Below, piece by piece: positions 12,901-22,026 of a stretch of DNA of 64,000 nt. The DNA is from Pseudisothecium myosuroides (lineage: Eukaryota; Streptophyta; Bryopsida; Hypnales; Lembophyllaceae), in NCBI GenBank assembly GCA_951799445.1, contig OX637288.1:2358501-2422500 (forward strand), written 5' to 3'. The position numbers and the translations under genes were made by a program. The notes beneath the pieces are model-generated. The model was given only the letters and a program-made list of their open reading frames with translations. It was not told where the DNA came from and did not search any database. Each line of letters begins with the position of its first letter. Within the stretch, counting starts at the first letter, position 1.

Positions 12901-14937
12901 GATAATTCTAGAGTTCAGACAAGGGGTCTTAACTATGTACACTAGTAGAAGAGTGTTAACAGTTTAATGTAGTTTAATGTAAGTTTGATTGTTTTGGTGT
13001 GAGTATTTTGAGATCAAACGCTCAAACTTGAAAGCATTGAGATTATGTCCAGTAGTGGCAAAAAAGACCAGGTTAATACCTCTCCCACAGCTGACGCAGC
13101 TTGGTAAGTCCTAACATGAAGCTATTCTCTACCATTACCTAGTCCACAGTGATCCTACTAAAGCCTTCTCATGATACTTAAGAAAGCTTCCGTGTGATCA
13201 ATGACGTTGTCTAAAAGTTCTTGAAACAGTCTAATTTTACTGAAAATCTTGTTAATGAATTTGGCTAGCACACCAGACCAAAACAAATATTTAGAGGATG
13301 GTATCCCTGGAATTGACTTGGCAGTAGATGAGAGCCTTACGTCCAACGCCCCATCGCTCCAGTGCTCCTCCGCTGCACTGCTGAGCTCCATCGATGCACT
13401 CTCCGACAACCCCTGTTCACAAAATTTCCGTGCTGTCAAGGCAGAGCCCTTAATGCCCAGGCCACACAGTCGGGCTAAATTTGGAGACGAATTGTGATAA
13501 AAACTGTTTTTTGTAACTGAAGAGATAGAAATATTGTTTCAGCATTGTTTGCAAGGTTTTAGTTTATCTGGAAAGCATTCCAACGATTGGTTGATTGGCA
13601 TTTGAGAAACTGGCTGGCAGTCTCGAGAACTCGAGATAAATTTCAGAATCCAAGCTATTTTTTATGATTAAAACAGATTAGATCTACACTTTTAAAGAAA
13701 TACCAGTTCCATAGAAACTATCTGCTAGTAAATCTTCCAGGCTTGTGAGACCCTGCCTTCAAAGCAAAAAGATGAGCATCCACAACAAACATTGCCATGG
13801 GAGAGGGCACTCTGATACAATACCAAAAAGGATGTTATTTTTGACACTCCCGTTAACACCATTTTCGACACTTCAATGTTTTGATATTAGAAAGTTAAAA
13901 AACAACACTATTTTGGTGTTGTTAATACACCAATCGGTATAAACTGACCATTGCAATATGACGCAGCCGCATCATCTTCATGCGCGCTCGTGTGTCCAGC
14001 TTCTCCACGTCCTCTCGTGCCCGAGCTGCAAAGGGTGATCACATTCAAAAGAAGTTAAGGTACATTATCCTATTTGCGTCACAATTCAGGCGTGGCCTAT
14101 TCGTGCCACTATGTGCGCAATTCAAATTTCACCACACATGAAAGAGATTCAGCTCACTAGAACAGTCATAAACAAACACCCAGTCTCCAGATCATTTGTG
14201 AAATTTGTTAAACTTGAAAGTCAACTCAGAACATAAAACTCCATCTTACCATCAAGTTTTAAGAAATTAGAACCCAAGCGTGCGACACCCTCACGCGCTC
14301 TCCTGCACACATTCCCACAAGATTCTAAAAACCTGCAATGTACTCCTATGCCATTGTCCAAAACTTCAGCATCACAAGCTAATCCATGAATTCGGGTTTT
14401 TAAAATGACTGATCCAATAGATCATATTGTGAGACTAATAGAATTCAACGCCGAGCACCGAAATCTCGAAAAACAGTTTGAAATCGTTGTCAGAGTCCAC
14501 GGCAGAATTGAGTACCAAAGAAGTAGAATTTCATAAAACTTCCACTCGTGAGCTCAAGATGCTATGGCTAAATACATGTTTTCTCAAGGATTCCGAAACA
14601 GATTCTCAAGAATGTTATAGAAAGCATCGATGTGAGAAGTCTCGTACCTTGACAAGAGCAGAAAATCGTGTCGAGCCCGCAGATCGATACTCTGCGCAGC
14701 CTCACACACAAGCATGGCGTCGTGCACGGCGCGCCGAGCAGCTGCCGCAGGCCCCTTGCACACACTCTCCTCGACCTTCACGCCATCGCCGCTCTTCCCT
14801 TCACAGCGCCACCCGAGAACACGGAATCCATCTCTCCTTCTGTTCTCGCTCCTGCTCTTATAACTTCCCGCTTGGACGCCCAGTTTCTTGTGGGAGCATC
14901 CTTCCCGAAGCAGACGAGTCCCCGAAGTCAACGACAT
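9994..14937 (-). CDS. Ten-exon gene for a helical, probably plastid-targeted plant protein
   Basis: Model in transcript order: 14937-14648, 14332-14250, 14025-13949, 13412-13341, 12653-12538, 11976-11847, 11461-11393, 11276-11173, 11024-10949, 10137-9994. All introns are GT-AG, every junction keeps phase, and the sum is 1161 nt (386 residues plus stop). Residues 1-50 are rich in S, R, K and G with few acids (MSLTSGTRLLREG...), resembling a plastid transit peptide. The rest is helical and charged (FLESCGNVCRRAREGVARLG, ADLRLADLRARRRAMEDLYA). The last 80 residues (ALADAPSLWTLGNAGMGALQ, SNREVAAAASKAITELKSQW) look like HEAT/ARM-type helical repeats. I do not recognise the family. An in-frame upstream ATG at 14976 could add 13 residues. 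Least certain are the start of the fourth exon and the final stop. Confidence 0.72.
10545..10860 (-). repeat. Intron-resident repeat of about 300 bp, copy 1 (inverted)
   Basis: Lies in the last intron of gene 1. Read as the reverse complement it matches 12150-12470 along almost its whole length: AGATCAAATTGTTT, TAGACAATCT and CAATCAAGTG can be aligned in order, and it ends at a shared GGTTCAGTC. It is in the orientation opposite to the other three copies. A SINE or MITE origin is possible. I could not identify a tRNA-like A/B box pair with confidence, nor a target duplication. Confidence 0.65.
12150..12475 (+). repeat. Intron-resident repeat of about 300 bp, copy 2
   Basis: Occupies most of the intron between 12538 and 11976 of gene 1. 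It shares GTAAGCATGACTTGGCTAAA with the SEUSS-intron copy near 24760, and GACTGAACC (complement GGTTCAGTC) with copy 1. Towards its right end are paired GTGATC boxes also seen in copies 1 and 4. No coding potential. Confidence 0.65.
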
Positions 14938-15056
14938 TGCGAAAGAATTCACCTCATGCTGCACAGCAAAGAGCAAAGATACCGAATTTTAATCGAACAG
15001 GATTGAAAATCCGACTAACAGTTTCCCACAACTGCCGATCGGCATGGCCACCATGA
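13940..15056 (+). other. Antisense open frame over first exons of gene 1, not coding
   Basis: A plus-strand frame of 192 residues at 14478-15056 and a 112-residue frame at 14668-15006 lie opposite the first exon of gene 1. Their composition (runs of R, S, H, P) is what the complement of a GC-richer minus-strand exon yields. The minus-strand reading joins in frame to nine further exons, so I take the plus-strand frames as shadows. Confidence 0.7.
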
Positions 15057-15590
15057 ATGTGATAAATTTGTACTGATTTTCACAAATTGACGCAGTTGGA
15101 CTACAATTCTGCAAACACAGGTATAAGTATGCTCTCGTTGCAATATTTGCACATTTCAACAAAATTCGCAGAAAAATTGGCTCACCCACCAAATTGCCCG
15201 AATGGGTTCAACGAATACAGCACTGCAAACACAGTTGAACGTATGCTCTTTCACATATTCTGCACAACTTCTGCACATTTCATCAAATTCGACAAGAAAC
15301 TGGAAACTTAAGATCAAAGAAACGGATCTCACCTCTTCGATGATTCCTTTCCGCAAACAGCTACTGTTGATGAGTCTCCGATCCTGGAATCTCCTTTACA
15401 AAATCCACAACTTCAAAATTCTAGAAAAAAATTTAAGTTTGTAAGAAACCGAGCAGCAACAATTAGCCGAAACTATTCAAATTCTCCACATGATAAGAGG
15501 TTTCGAGAATTCAGGTTTCAAGAATTGATCCGATTCCGTATCCGTCCCGCGAGCTCAACTAGAATCTGCAGAATTTGGAGTTGGGCTTTA
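14938..15590 (-). promoter_or_regulatory. Upstream (promoter/5' leader) region of gene 1
   Basis: This is the 5' flank of the minus-strand gene starting at 14937. It includes a local duplication: GCAAACACAGGTATAAGTATGC at 15110-15131 resembles GCAAACACAGTTGAACGTATGC at 15226-15247, and each is followed by a TGCACATTTCA segment. No clear TATA box or leader intron could be placed. A possible divergent exon begins just beyond, so it might serve both directions. Confidence 0.35.
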
Positions 15591-15847
15591 GATGGATGGT
15601 GAGCGGAGCTTCTTAACTTCATTTTTAATAAAAAAAAATTCCATTTTTTCGTACTGTGATTCTGTCAGTGGACCCCGGGCCTTCCGTATTTATCGACGAA
15701 GCCACGTCTCACAATCTTCGCCCTCGCTTGTACTCGATCGAGGACGTTGGTTCCGTGTCAGTCTCTGACGGGAATTCTGACACACCACCTCACATTCTCG
15801 GCCATACAGTTACCGAATCTGTACTTTCCCTTCTTCGGCGTGTTTTG
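15591..15847 (+). other. Possible 5' exon of an unknown plus-strand transcript
   Basis: Between 15650 and 15850 the base composition is richer in C and G than the surroundings, and one frame stays open for 64 codons (15656-15850). The segment ends in the sequence TTTT-GTAAGTTTTT, a strong plant 5' splice donor with the cut after 15847. No convincing ATG opens the frame (ATGs near 15591 run into stops), and no continuation exon was recognised before the tandem array at 16.03 kb. It may be a gene remnant or a non-coding leader. Low confidence. Confidence 0.25.
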
Positions 15848-16026
15848 TAAGTTTTTCTGGTCCTATGAGAGGTCGCACTTCCGGGACTGCAGTGAAGTGA
15901 AGTGAACTGGCCTTTCTGTGAAGCTTGTCAAATGCTCTGGCACTTGCTTGGTGAAGGCATTCCATCTGGGAAGGAGATTGGTCGGCATTGAATTGGAGAG
16001 GCTTTTGCCACAAGGGCTTTGCCAGG

Positions 16027-17065
16027 AACTCTGAGAAAGACAAGATTTATTACCAAGGTAGGTCGCCAAAAAAAAAGGATCAGATTTCATGACGAATAGG
16101 TGCATTATTTAAATGAAGCGGACAATCCTTAGCGTCCTTGTCAATGGAACCTTGAAAGAACAAGATTGACTAAGGTAACAGGTTCAGAAATCGCCCACCT
16201 AAGAGCTGAAACTGAATTTTGGGGAGGTGAAACGTTTCAAAATATTTTTCAGTAGATTTTCCTTGAAAGACAAGAGGAATTGGCATCTAACCCAAGTCGT
16301 TTCATATTTTTTGGAGCTTTCTAGAATTAGTTATGAAATTTTGAAGTTGGCGTGGTATAGGGCTCTAAAATCGCCCACCCCCTAAAATGTATAGGTTTTG
16401 TACATCGTTGAAGGCTATGAAATAGTTACATGTACAAGCAGTGTACATTTGAATAAGGTGGGAAATTTTAAAACCTGTTACCTTACCAAGGTGGTTAGCC
16501 AAACATTTATCAAATTCCAAAATGAATAGGTGCATTCTTTGTATCTGTAATTCCTTGAAAGTCGTTCATTGGATACTAGTAGTCCTTGTTGTCATTAATG
16601 GGTTGAACTTGAAAGGAAAAGATTGATTACCAAGGTATTCAACCCAATTAAAAAATGTTGCTATTCTAAGATGAATGAGCTTATTCTTCATTTTCACAAT
16701 TTCCTAAAGTCATTCATCAAACACTTTTAGTCTTTGATGTCTAAAATAGATTAACCCTCAAAGGATGAAATCTATTATCAAAGCAATTAGCTAAAAATTA
16801 TCATTGATTACAAAATGAATAGGTGCGTTTTTTGCTCTACAATTTTTCTTAATTGAAAGTCATTCATCAGACATTATTAGTCTTCAACGTCTATACTTGA
16901 TTAGCCAGAAAGACAAGACATGTTCCCAAGGTAGTCAACCAAAAATTATTACATTCGTAGATGAATTATTGGCGCATTCTTTATTTCCAAAGTAACCATA
17001 AAAGTCATTTGTTGAACTTTGTTTATTTTCTAAAGAGTTTATAAATGAATACTATTGGCCCACAC
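16027..17065 (+). repeat. Tandem array of about 147-bp units, interrupted by a MITE
   Basis: Successive units begin with ACCAAGG or a variant at 16052, 16485, 16629, 16777 and 16925. Each then carries TCAACCAAAA, AAATGAATAGGTGCATTCTTT (diverged), a GAAAGTCATTCATC block, and AAAGACAAGATTGATTA before the next unit. Spacing is 144-148 bp where uninterrupted; the first unit is split by the MITE at 16171-16485. Units are diverged and have no open frame. A lone related unit is at 43844-43990. Confidence 0.75.
16171..16485. mobile_element. MITE with AGGTAACAGGTT ends inside the tandem array
   Basis: The left end is TA-AGGTAACAGGTTCAGAAATC and the right end is GAAATTTTAAAACCTGTTACCT-TA. The terminal 12 bases are perfect inverted repeats, and bordering TA dinucleotides suggest a TA duplication. 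The element cleanly splits a tandem unit (AGATTGAC upstream, CCAAGG downstream). The interior includes AATCGCCCACC twice and a block GGCATCTAACCCAAGTCGTT, also found near 58060. Non-coding. Confidence 0.72.
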
Positions 17066-17466
17066 AATGGCCAAGGGAATCAACCCATTTGCTTGTCATT
17101 TTTTCACCCATTTGGAGAAAACACTAGAACACATTTATTTTTTAGCTCAAATTTAGAAATTTAGAATTCATACTTGGAATCAAAGACCCTTAAATAGCTA
17201 TGAAGAGGTCAAGCAATACATAAAACCAACCATAAAATAGTTAGCAGATTTTATTTTTATCCTTAAATTGACGGAAAATAGCTAAGCATATAGGACGATC
17301 TCCTTAGGCCTATACAATCATTTTGTAAACACTATGAATCCTTGGACAACACTTTTAGGTGGCCATTAACTTCATTTTAATTTCAATTGCATTCTTTCAA
17401 CTATTGTAATATGGATCATCTTTCTATAGATGTATTATAATATGAAATTGCTATTGTCAATCCTTT

Positions 17467-18406
17467 TTAACCCCTAAAGGACCGGCATGCGTTTTTTGGC
17501 TATATAGAAATTTTGGGTAGGTACGTGTGACTAGAGATTTCCATATTTTAAGCTGAAATTTTATTAGAAGGTGGGCGCAAGGAATATCTTTCATATGCAC
17601 TAAATTTCAGGACATTTGGAAATAGGAGTCAAAAGTTATGGCCAAATATGTTACTTTTTTTCGTAACTGGGCAGTCTGGGCAGCAAAAAAAATTTGGCAA
17701 AAACTTGATTTTTTTTTTAAATATTTTTTTTCTCGTAGATTATATTTTTGTCTATCTAGAAAGATTTGATTCATTTCATTTGAATTTGTTATGAAAAAGT
17801 TATGGACATTCTTGTTTTTCGGGCAATTAGAGCATCTTCTTGAAAAAAATAACTTGTAGGATTCATTTCTAAATGCTATTTTTGCAATTTTTCCAAAAAA
17901 AAAAATTCTCATTGTTTAGTTTACTTGTTAGAACAATCTCACCAGTGGGATTAGTGTATTTTAATTCCATATAAAATATATGAATATTTTAGATTTTCCT
18001 TCTATCTCGTACCTACTTCTACTTAATAAATTTTTTAGGAATGATAATTAAGTTATTTTGAATATTTTTTTTTCCTAGACTCTCAACTCAATTCTCCACT
18101 ATAAAGATTTGAAGCTCAAAACTCTGTAGTGCAAAAATTTTAAGTTAAAAATGTTTAAAGTAAAAAAATCCAGTCCCCAATGTGCTGAAATACTTGTTTT
18201 TTCCACTTTAAACGCAGATATCTTGCAATTTGAGCGGTCAAAAATTCTGAAATTTTTTCCACACATTCTCATACTAGCTAGGTGTAAGATCCTATAGTTA
18301 GATGTGCAAAAAAAAACATTTTTCAAATTTTTTTACTCCTTGCTATAGAAATGGCAGTTTTTAGTGTTTTTTGGCAGAAAAAAGGCCTTGGGCCTTTAGG
18401 AGTTAA
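17467..18406 (+). mobile_element. TTAA-flanked element, full copy, copy 3
   Basis: Begins TTAA-CCCCTAAAGGACCGG and ends GGGCCTTTAGGAG-TTAA. Along most of its length it aligns with the 4861-5798 copy without large gaps: GGGCAGTCTGGGCAGCAAAAA near the left, the GTTATGAAAAAGTTATGGAC block in the centre, and GTAAGATCCTATAGTTAGAT near the right. The two look like recently separated copies. No intact frame over about 100 codons. Confidence 0.8.
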
Positions 18407-20238
18407 TGAAAGATATGAAGACAAAATGCACAATATAATTGAAGGTTTAAATACTTTACTTTTAATGATGTTTTTATAATCAATCCTTGACAAAATTTTG
18501 ATAATTAATGTAAAATAAAATATTAGTCAATTTTAAAAAAAATCAAATACTACATATAAATTTTTTTTAGGATAAAATACTTTGAAATTGATAGTAAAAT
18601 TATCTAATTTTTTAATATTTTGAAAAATGTACATAAATCTATTCATAATGCACAATGTTATCTTCTTTTATAAAATCTCAAGAAACTTGTAAAACATATA
18701 ATTTATATAAATTTATATTGAGAATTTCACATTTTAAAGCACATTTTATAATGTCTATAATTTGTTCTCCTAAAAGTCAAGAATTCAAGAGAATTTAAAT
18801 TTTTCTTTTCCAAACAATCTAAAATGTGAATTTTGACTTCACGACCACATGTAGAATGTGAACACACCAAACTCTACACAAACTTGTACACAAAATCATG
18901 TATGCAATTGATCATCAATTTGTATTTACAAAGACCTTAGATAATTATTTAAGTAGCTTGGCTTCGGGCATAACCATCCCCAAACCTTATGAAAGAGCAA
19001 CCATATGACCCCTTCAAACCTTTGATTGCTTGGTGGTGGATGGTATCCTCTTGTATCTAGTGAAGGTTACACCTACTTATTAGAGGGAGACATTTAATTA
19101 AAATCACATAACCACCTTGTCAAACTTTGAATATATGGTTCTTTTCATTCAAAATGCCATAGAATTTGTATAGTTACTTGACAACTAATTTGTACAATCA
19201 ACTATCAAATTATAGCACTAATTTTGCTTTCATTTTTTGTAGTTGCACATTATAACCAATACAGTGCACAATGACAGATGATTCTCATTATACTCCTTTC
19301 TATCAATACATTTTGGAATTCTTTAGCTTATCATGTATTTGATATGAATTTTTTTTGTGTTTTCTTCAAAATCCATGATAATTTAAAATGTAAAAGATAA
19401 TAATATTTCAATGACTCTGAGAAGACATATGAGTTCATTTTTGAAACAAAAAATTTGCAAAAGCTTTACAATGTAGTGTAGCATAATATAATTTACACCA
19501 ATTTCTATATCTTTTTATATTTAGAAATGTAGATAAAAATTAATCATGGACATAGTCTTATGAAAAAATGTGTTTGACCATTCATCATCCCCTTCAAAAC
19601 TTTTTTAAAGTTAAAGACATTAGGTATAGAAGCTTCAATCTATTTGTACCGTGATATGGAAGTTTGTAGCATTACAGATAAAAACAATATAATGTGGTCT
19701 ATACTATTTTTTTTCTATCTCAAATAATATAAGTGTTGTCCATTCATCTACAAACATCTAAATTTCATCAACTTTCATCCAACCTTCATCTAAAAATCTG
19801 AAATGTTCACATTATTTAGGATTTATTCATCCCAAATTGATTCAATTGGGTTTAGGATTTAGGGTTTAATGAATTTACCAAAGTATTCATATACACTACT
19901 CCACAATGGATTATACTGCTCTTCATGTAACGCTAGAAGGTGACCGAAGTGGTTAACCCTTCAAGGTCTAATATGTCAAACTTCTTTGCTAAAGGCAATC
20001 CATTTATAGTTGCTTGCTTTGTTAACTTCTAAAAGCTCTAACATCCATGTTCTGCATGATTAACATGATGCTACAAACTAATGTTTTGTCCAAAACCTTT
20101 TCATTCATCAAAAACAATTCTTTAATTTTTTTAAAGACAACCTTTCTATATGTCCAATTTAATGAACTTGATGTAAATAATCATTTTTTACAACAATACT
20201 AGCAAAATTGTACAAGCATCCAAAGAAGAGATTAAGCC
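18407..20238. other. AT-rich intergenic DNA, no gene seen
   Basis: Very A/T-rich sequence without usable frames. A single plant-telomere-like motif (GGATTTAGGGTTTAATG) occurs near 19855, too short to be more than an incidental telo-box. No inverted-repeat element with clear ends was recognised. Confidence 0.55.
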
Positions 20239-20682
20239 GCATTAGAAGAAAAAAAATGAGCCCTCCGGAAGGTTGTGAGTTCCTGGACGCTAGCCGGAAA
20301 ACTGAAAAATAAAAATAAAAAGTGGCTAGCGAACTAGAGGGCCTAATGTGCAACTAGAGTCGTGGGATAGTTCAATAATATAATTTTAAAAAATTAAAGA
20401 AATATTACAAAAAATATTAAAATTAAAATAAATACAAAATTTCAAAATTTCAAAATTTGATGTAGCCGAAATTATCCTCGTCAACCTGAATTATTATTTT
20501 ATTATTATTTTAATTTAAATTTTTAATTTTTAAATTTTTTAAAATTATGGTCACTATTCATCATTGATGATGAATAGTGCCAATTGTCCCGTGAAGGGGT
20601 TGTGAATTCTATTGCAGGGGACTTACAACCCCTTTGACAAAGAGAAGGAGCCCTCCCAAGAGCTGAATTTTTTTCTATTACA
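20239..20682. mobile_element. Probable TIR element (TTAGAAGA...GAGCCCTCC ends)
   Basis: Left end CATTAGAAGAAAAAAAATGA then GCCCTCCGGAAGG. The right side, read in complement, gives TAATAGAAAAAAATTCAGCT then CTTGGGAGGG, an imperfect inverted repeat about 440 bp apart. The left half (GTGAGTTCCTGGACGCTAG) resembles the left half of the element at 35333-35605, so the two may be one family. A perfect hairpin CATCATTGATGATG lies near 20560. No coding capacity. Confidence 0.5.
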
Positions 20683-20806
20683 TTGTCATTAAAAGAGTCA
20701 ACCAATATTGCACCATCCATTGGAAATTAAGATAAATTGGACCAAAATGCCAATGTATATATACTAGAATTATGGGATTTCAATCTCAAAACATACATAA
20801 ATTCCA

Positions 20807-21036
20807 TTAACCCTTAAACGTCGAAGTGGACGTTTGTCGTCTAAAGGATGACAGAGAATCCTTCTAATAGGACAAAAGTGCAACTATTCATCCTTGGAAT
20901 TTTGTTGTAAAAAGAGAAGGTCTTCTATAATAGTTCAACTTTCAGTGAGTGCTTTTGCTATTTTTTTAGCCAATGATTCACACGGTAATGAAAAGGGATG
21001 ATTTCCAAAGCCACCCATTTGTCCTTTAAGGGTTAA
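20807..21036 (+). mobile_element. Short TTAA-flanked element, 230 bp, copy 1
   Basis: Begins TTAA-CCCTTAAACGTCGA and ends TGTCCTTTAAGGG-TTAA. It matches the reverse complement of the element at 48781-49010: GATGAATAGTTGCA on that copy corresponds to TGCAACTATTCATC here, and AAGGTCTTCTATAATAG here to CTACTGTAGAAGATCTTC there. Both are 230 bp from TTAA to TTAA. The interior is unrelated to the 935-bp family; only ends and target site are shared. Non-coding. Confidence 0.76.
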
Positions 21037-22026
21037 GGTAGTCTACTCTAAAAGCTCCCATACTCTAAAGCGATCATGACACAAGGGTACAACTTTAATG
21101 TACCAATAGAGTACATTTAAGGAAATGGTCACTTTTAGTGACTACTACATTTCAACTTCAAAAATTAGTGACTAATTTCACAAAGGTCCAAAAAAATATG
21201 CAGCAACCATTCTAACTTCAAAAATTCATAACTAATTTCACAAAGGTAAAAAAATTATGAAACAACTTGGGTTATTCTCCCTACAAAAAATTACTGAAAA
21301 TTGTTTCAAGGAATTCAGCTTCCTCGAAAAGGCAATCAGCTCTTAAATGGTCACTTCAAGAGCAGACTACCTTGGAGGCATCAGGGTTGAAAGTTGGTCT
21401 GGAGTTTTGAAAACCTGCGTTTGCCCTCGTTTTAAAGGATAGGAAGCCACCTCAAAAAGTAGATTCCCCAATGTTGCAGTTATTCCCAAAACCCAACCTC
21501 GGGAGATTCAAAGCCCCACTTGCTACTTGAACTCTGAAGCCCCCTGTTGCATCCTCTCTCCTTGCACTACACGTAGCATTGAAAATTCAAATGCCAGAGT
21601 GGTCCTGACGATGGGAGATCATCTTACATCAACTTCCAAGCAAACAACTGAAACCTATCTTAAAATCAATGGCTGAACACATACTGTACATCCGAAGTTA
21701 ATCCTACTGAATCCTCCTAAGAAGAAAATCCACTCGTGTGGCCACACTCGTGCACACAATGACAATGACTCACTGTAAAGCAGACACGGGTTACGGAAAA
21801 GTCCTCTGAGCAGAGCCAAGCGCCGTCCAAATAGCAAAGGGAAAAAAAATTGTTCTTAACAAATAACATTATAACAATGCAGAGATTAGAGCCATGCGTC
21901 CCTTTTCCTGATCATACAATTTGTGAGGAGCTGAATTTCCAGCAGCTGCATCATCATCATCGTCGTCGTCACCAACTAGCCTAGCCTCGCGTCGCGTCGC
22001 CTCGCCTCGCCTCCAAGCCCGAATTC
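21037..22026. other. Downstream region of the SEUSS gene, 3' UTR expected
   Basis: No separate gene seen. The part near 21840-22026 adjoins the SEUSS stop codon and should contain its 3' untranslated region. It carries short CATCAT/CGTCGT runs at 21950-21970. Around 21085-21250 there are repeated ACTTCAAAAATTxxTxAC phrases, probably old repeat DNA. No polyadenylation signal could be assigned with confidence. Confidence 0.45.

Noticed and set aside
14478..15056. 192-residue plus-strand frame
   Set aside because: It lies opposite the first exon of gene 1. The minus-strand reading continues in frame through nine further exons, while this frame has no domain and a skewed R/S/P/H composition.
16027..17065. 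CRISPR-like or gene-array interpretation of the 147-bp units
   Set aside because: Units are contiguous, diverged and lack short identical repeats with unique spacers; the nuclear plant context also argues against it.
19850..19872. Telomere-like TTTAGGG motifs (also CCCTAAA at 11341 and in the TTAA element ends)
   Set aside because: Only one or two units each, so not telomeric arrays. In the TTAA elements the motif is part of the inverted end.
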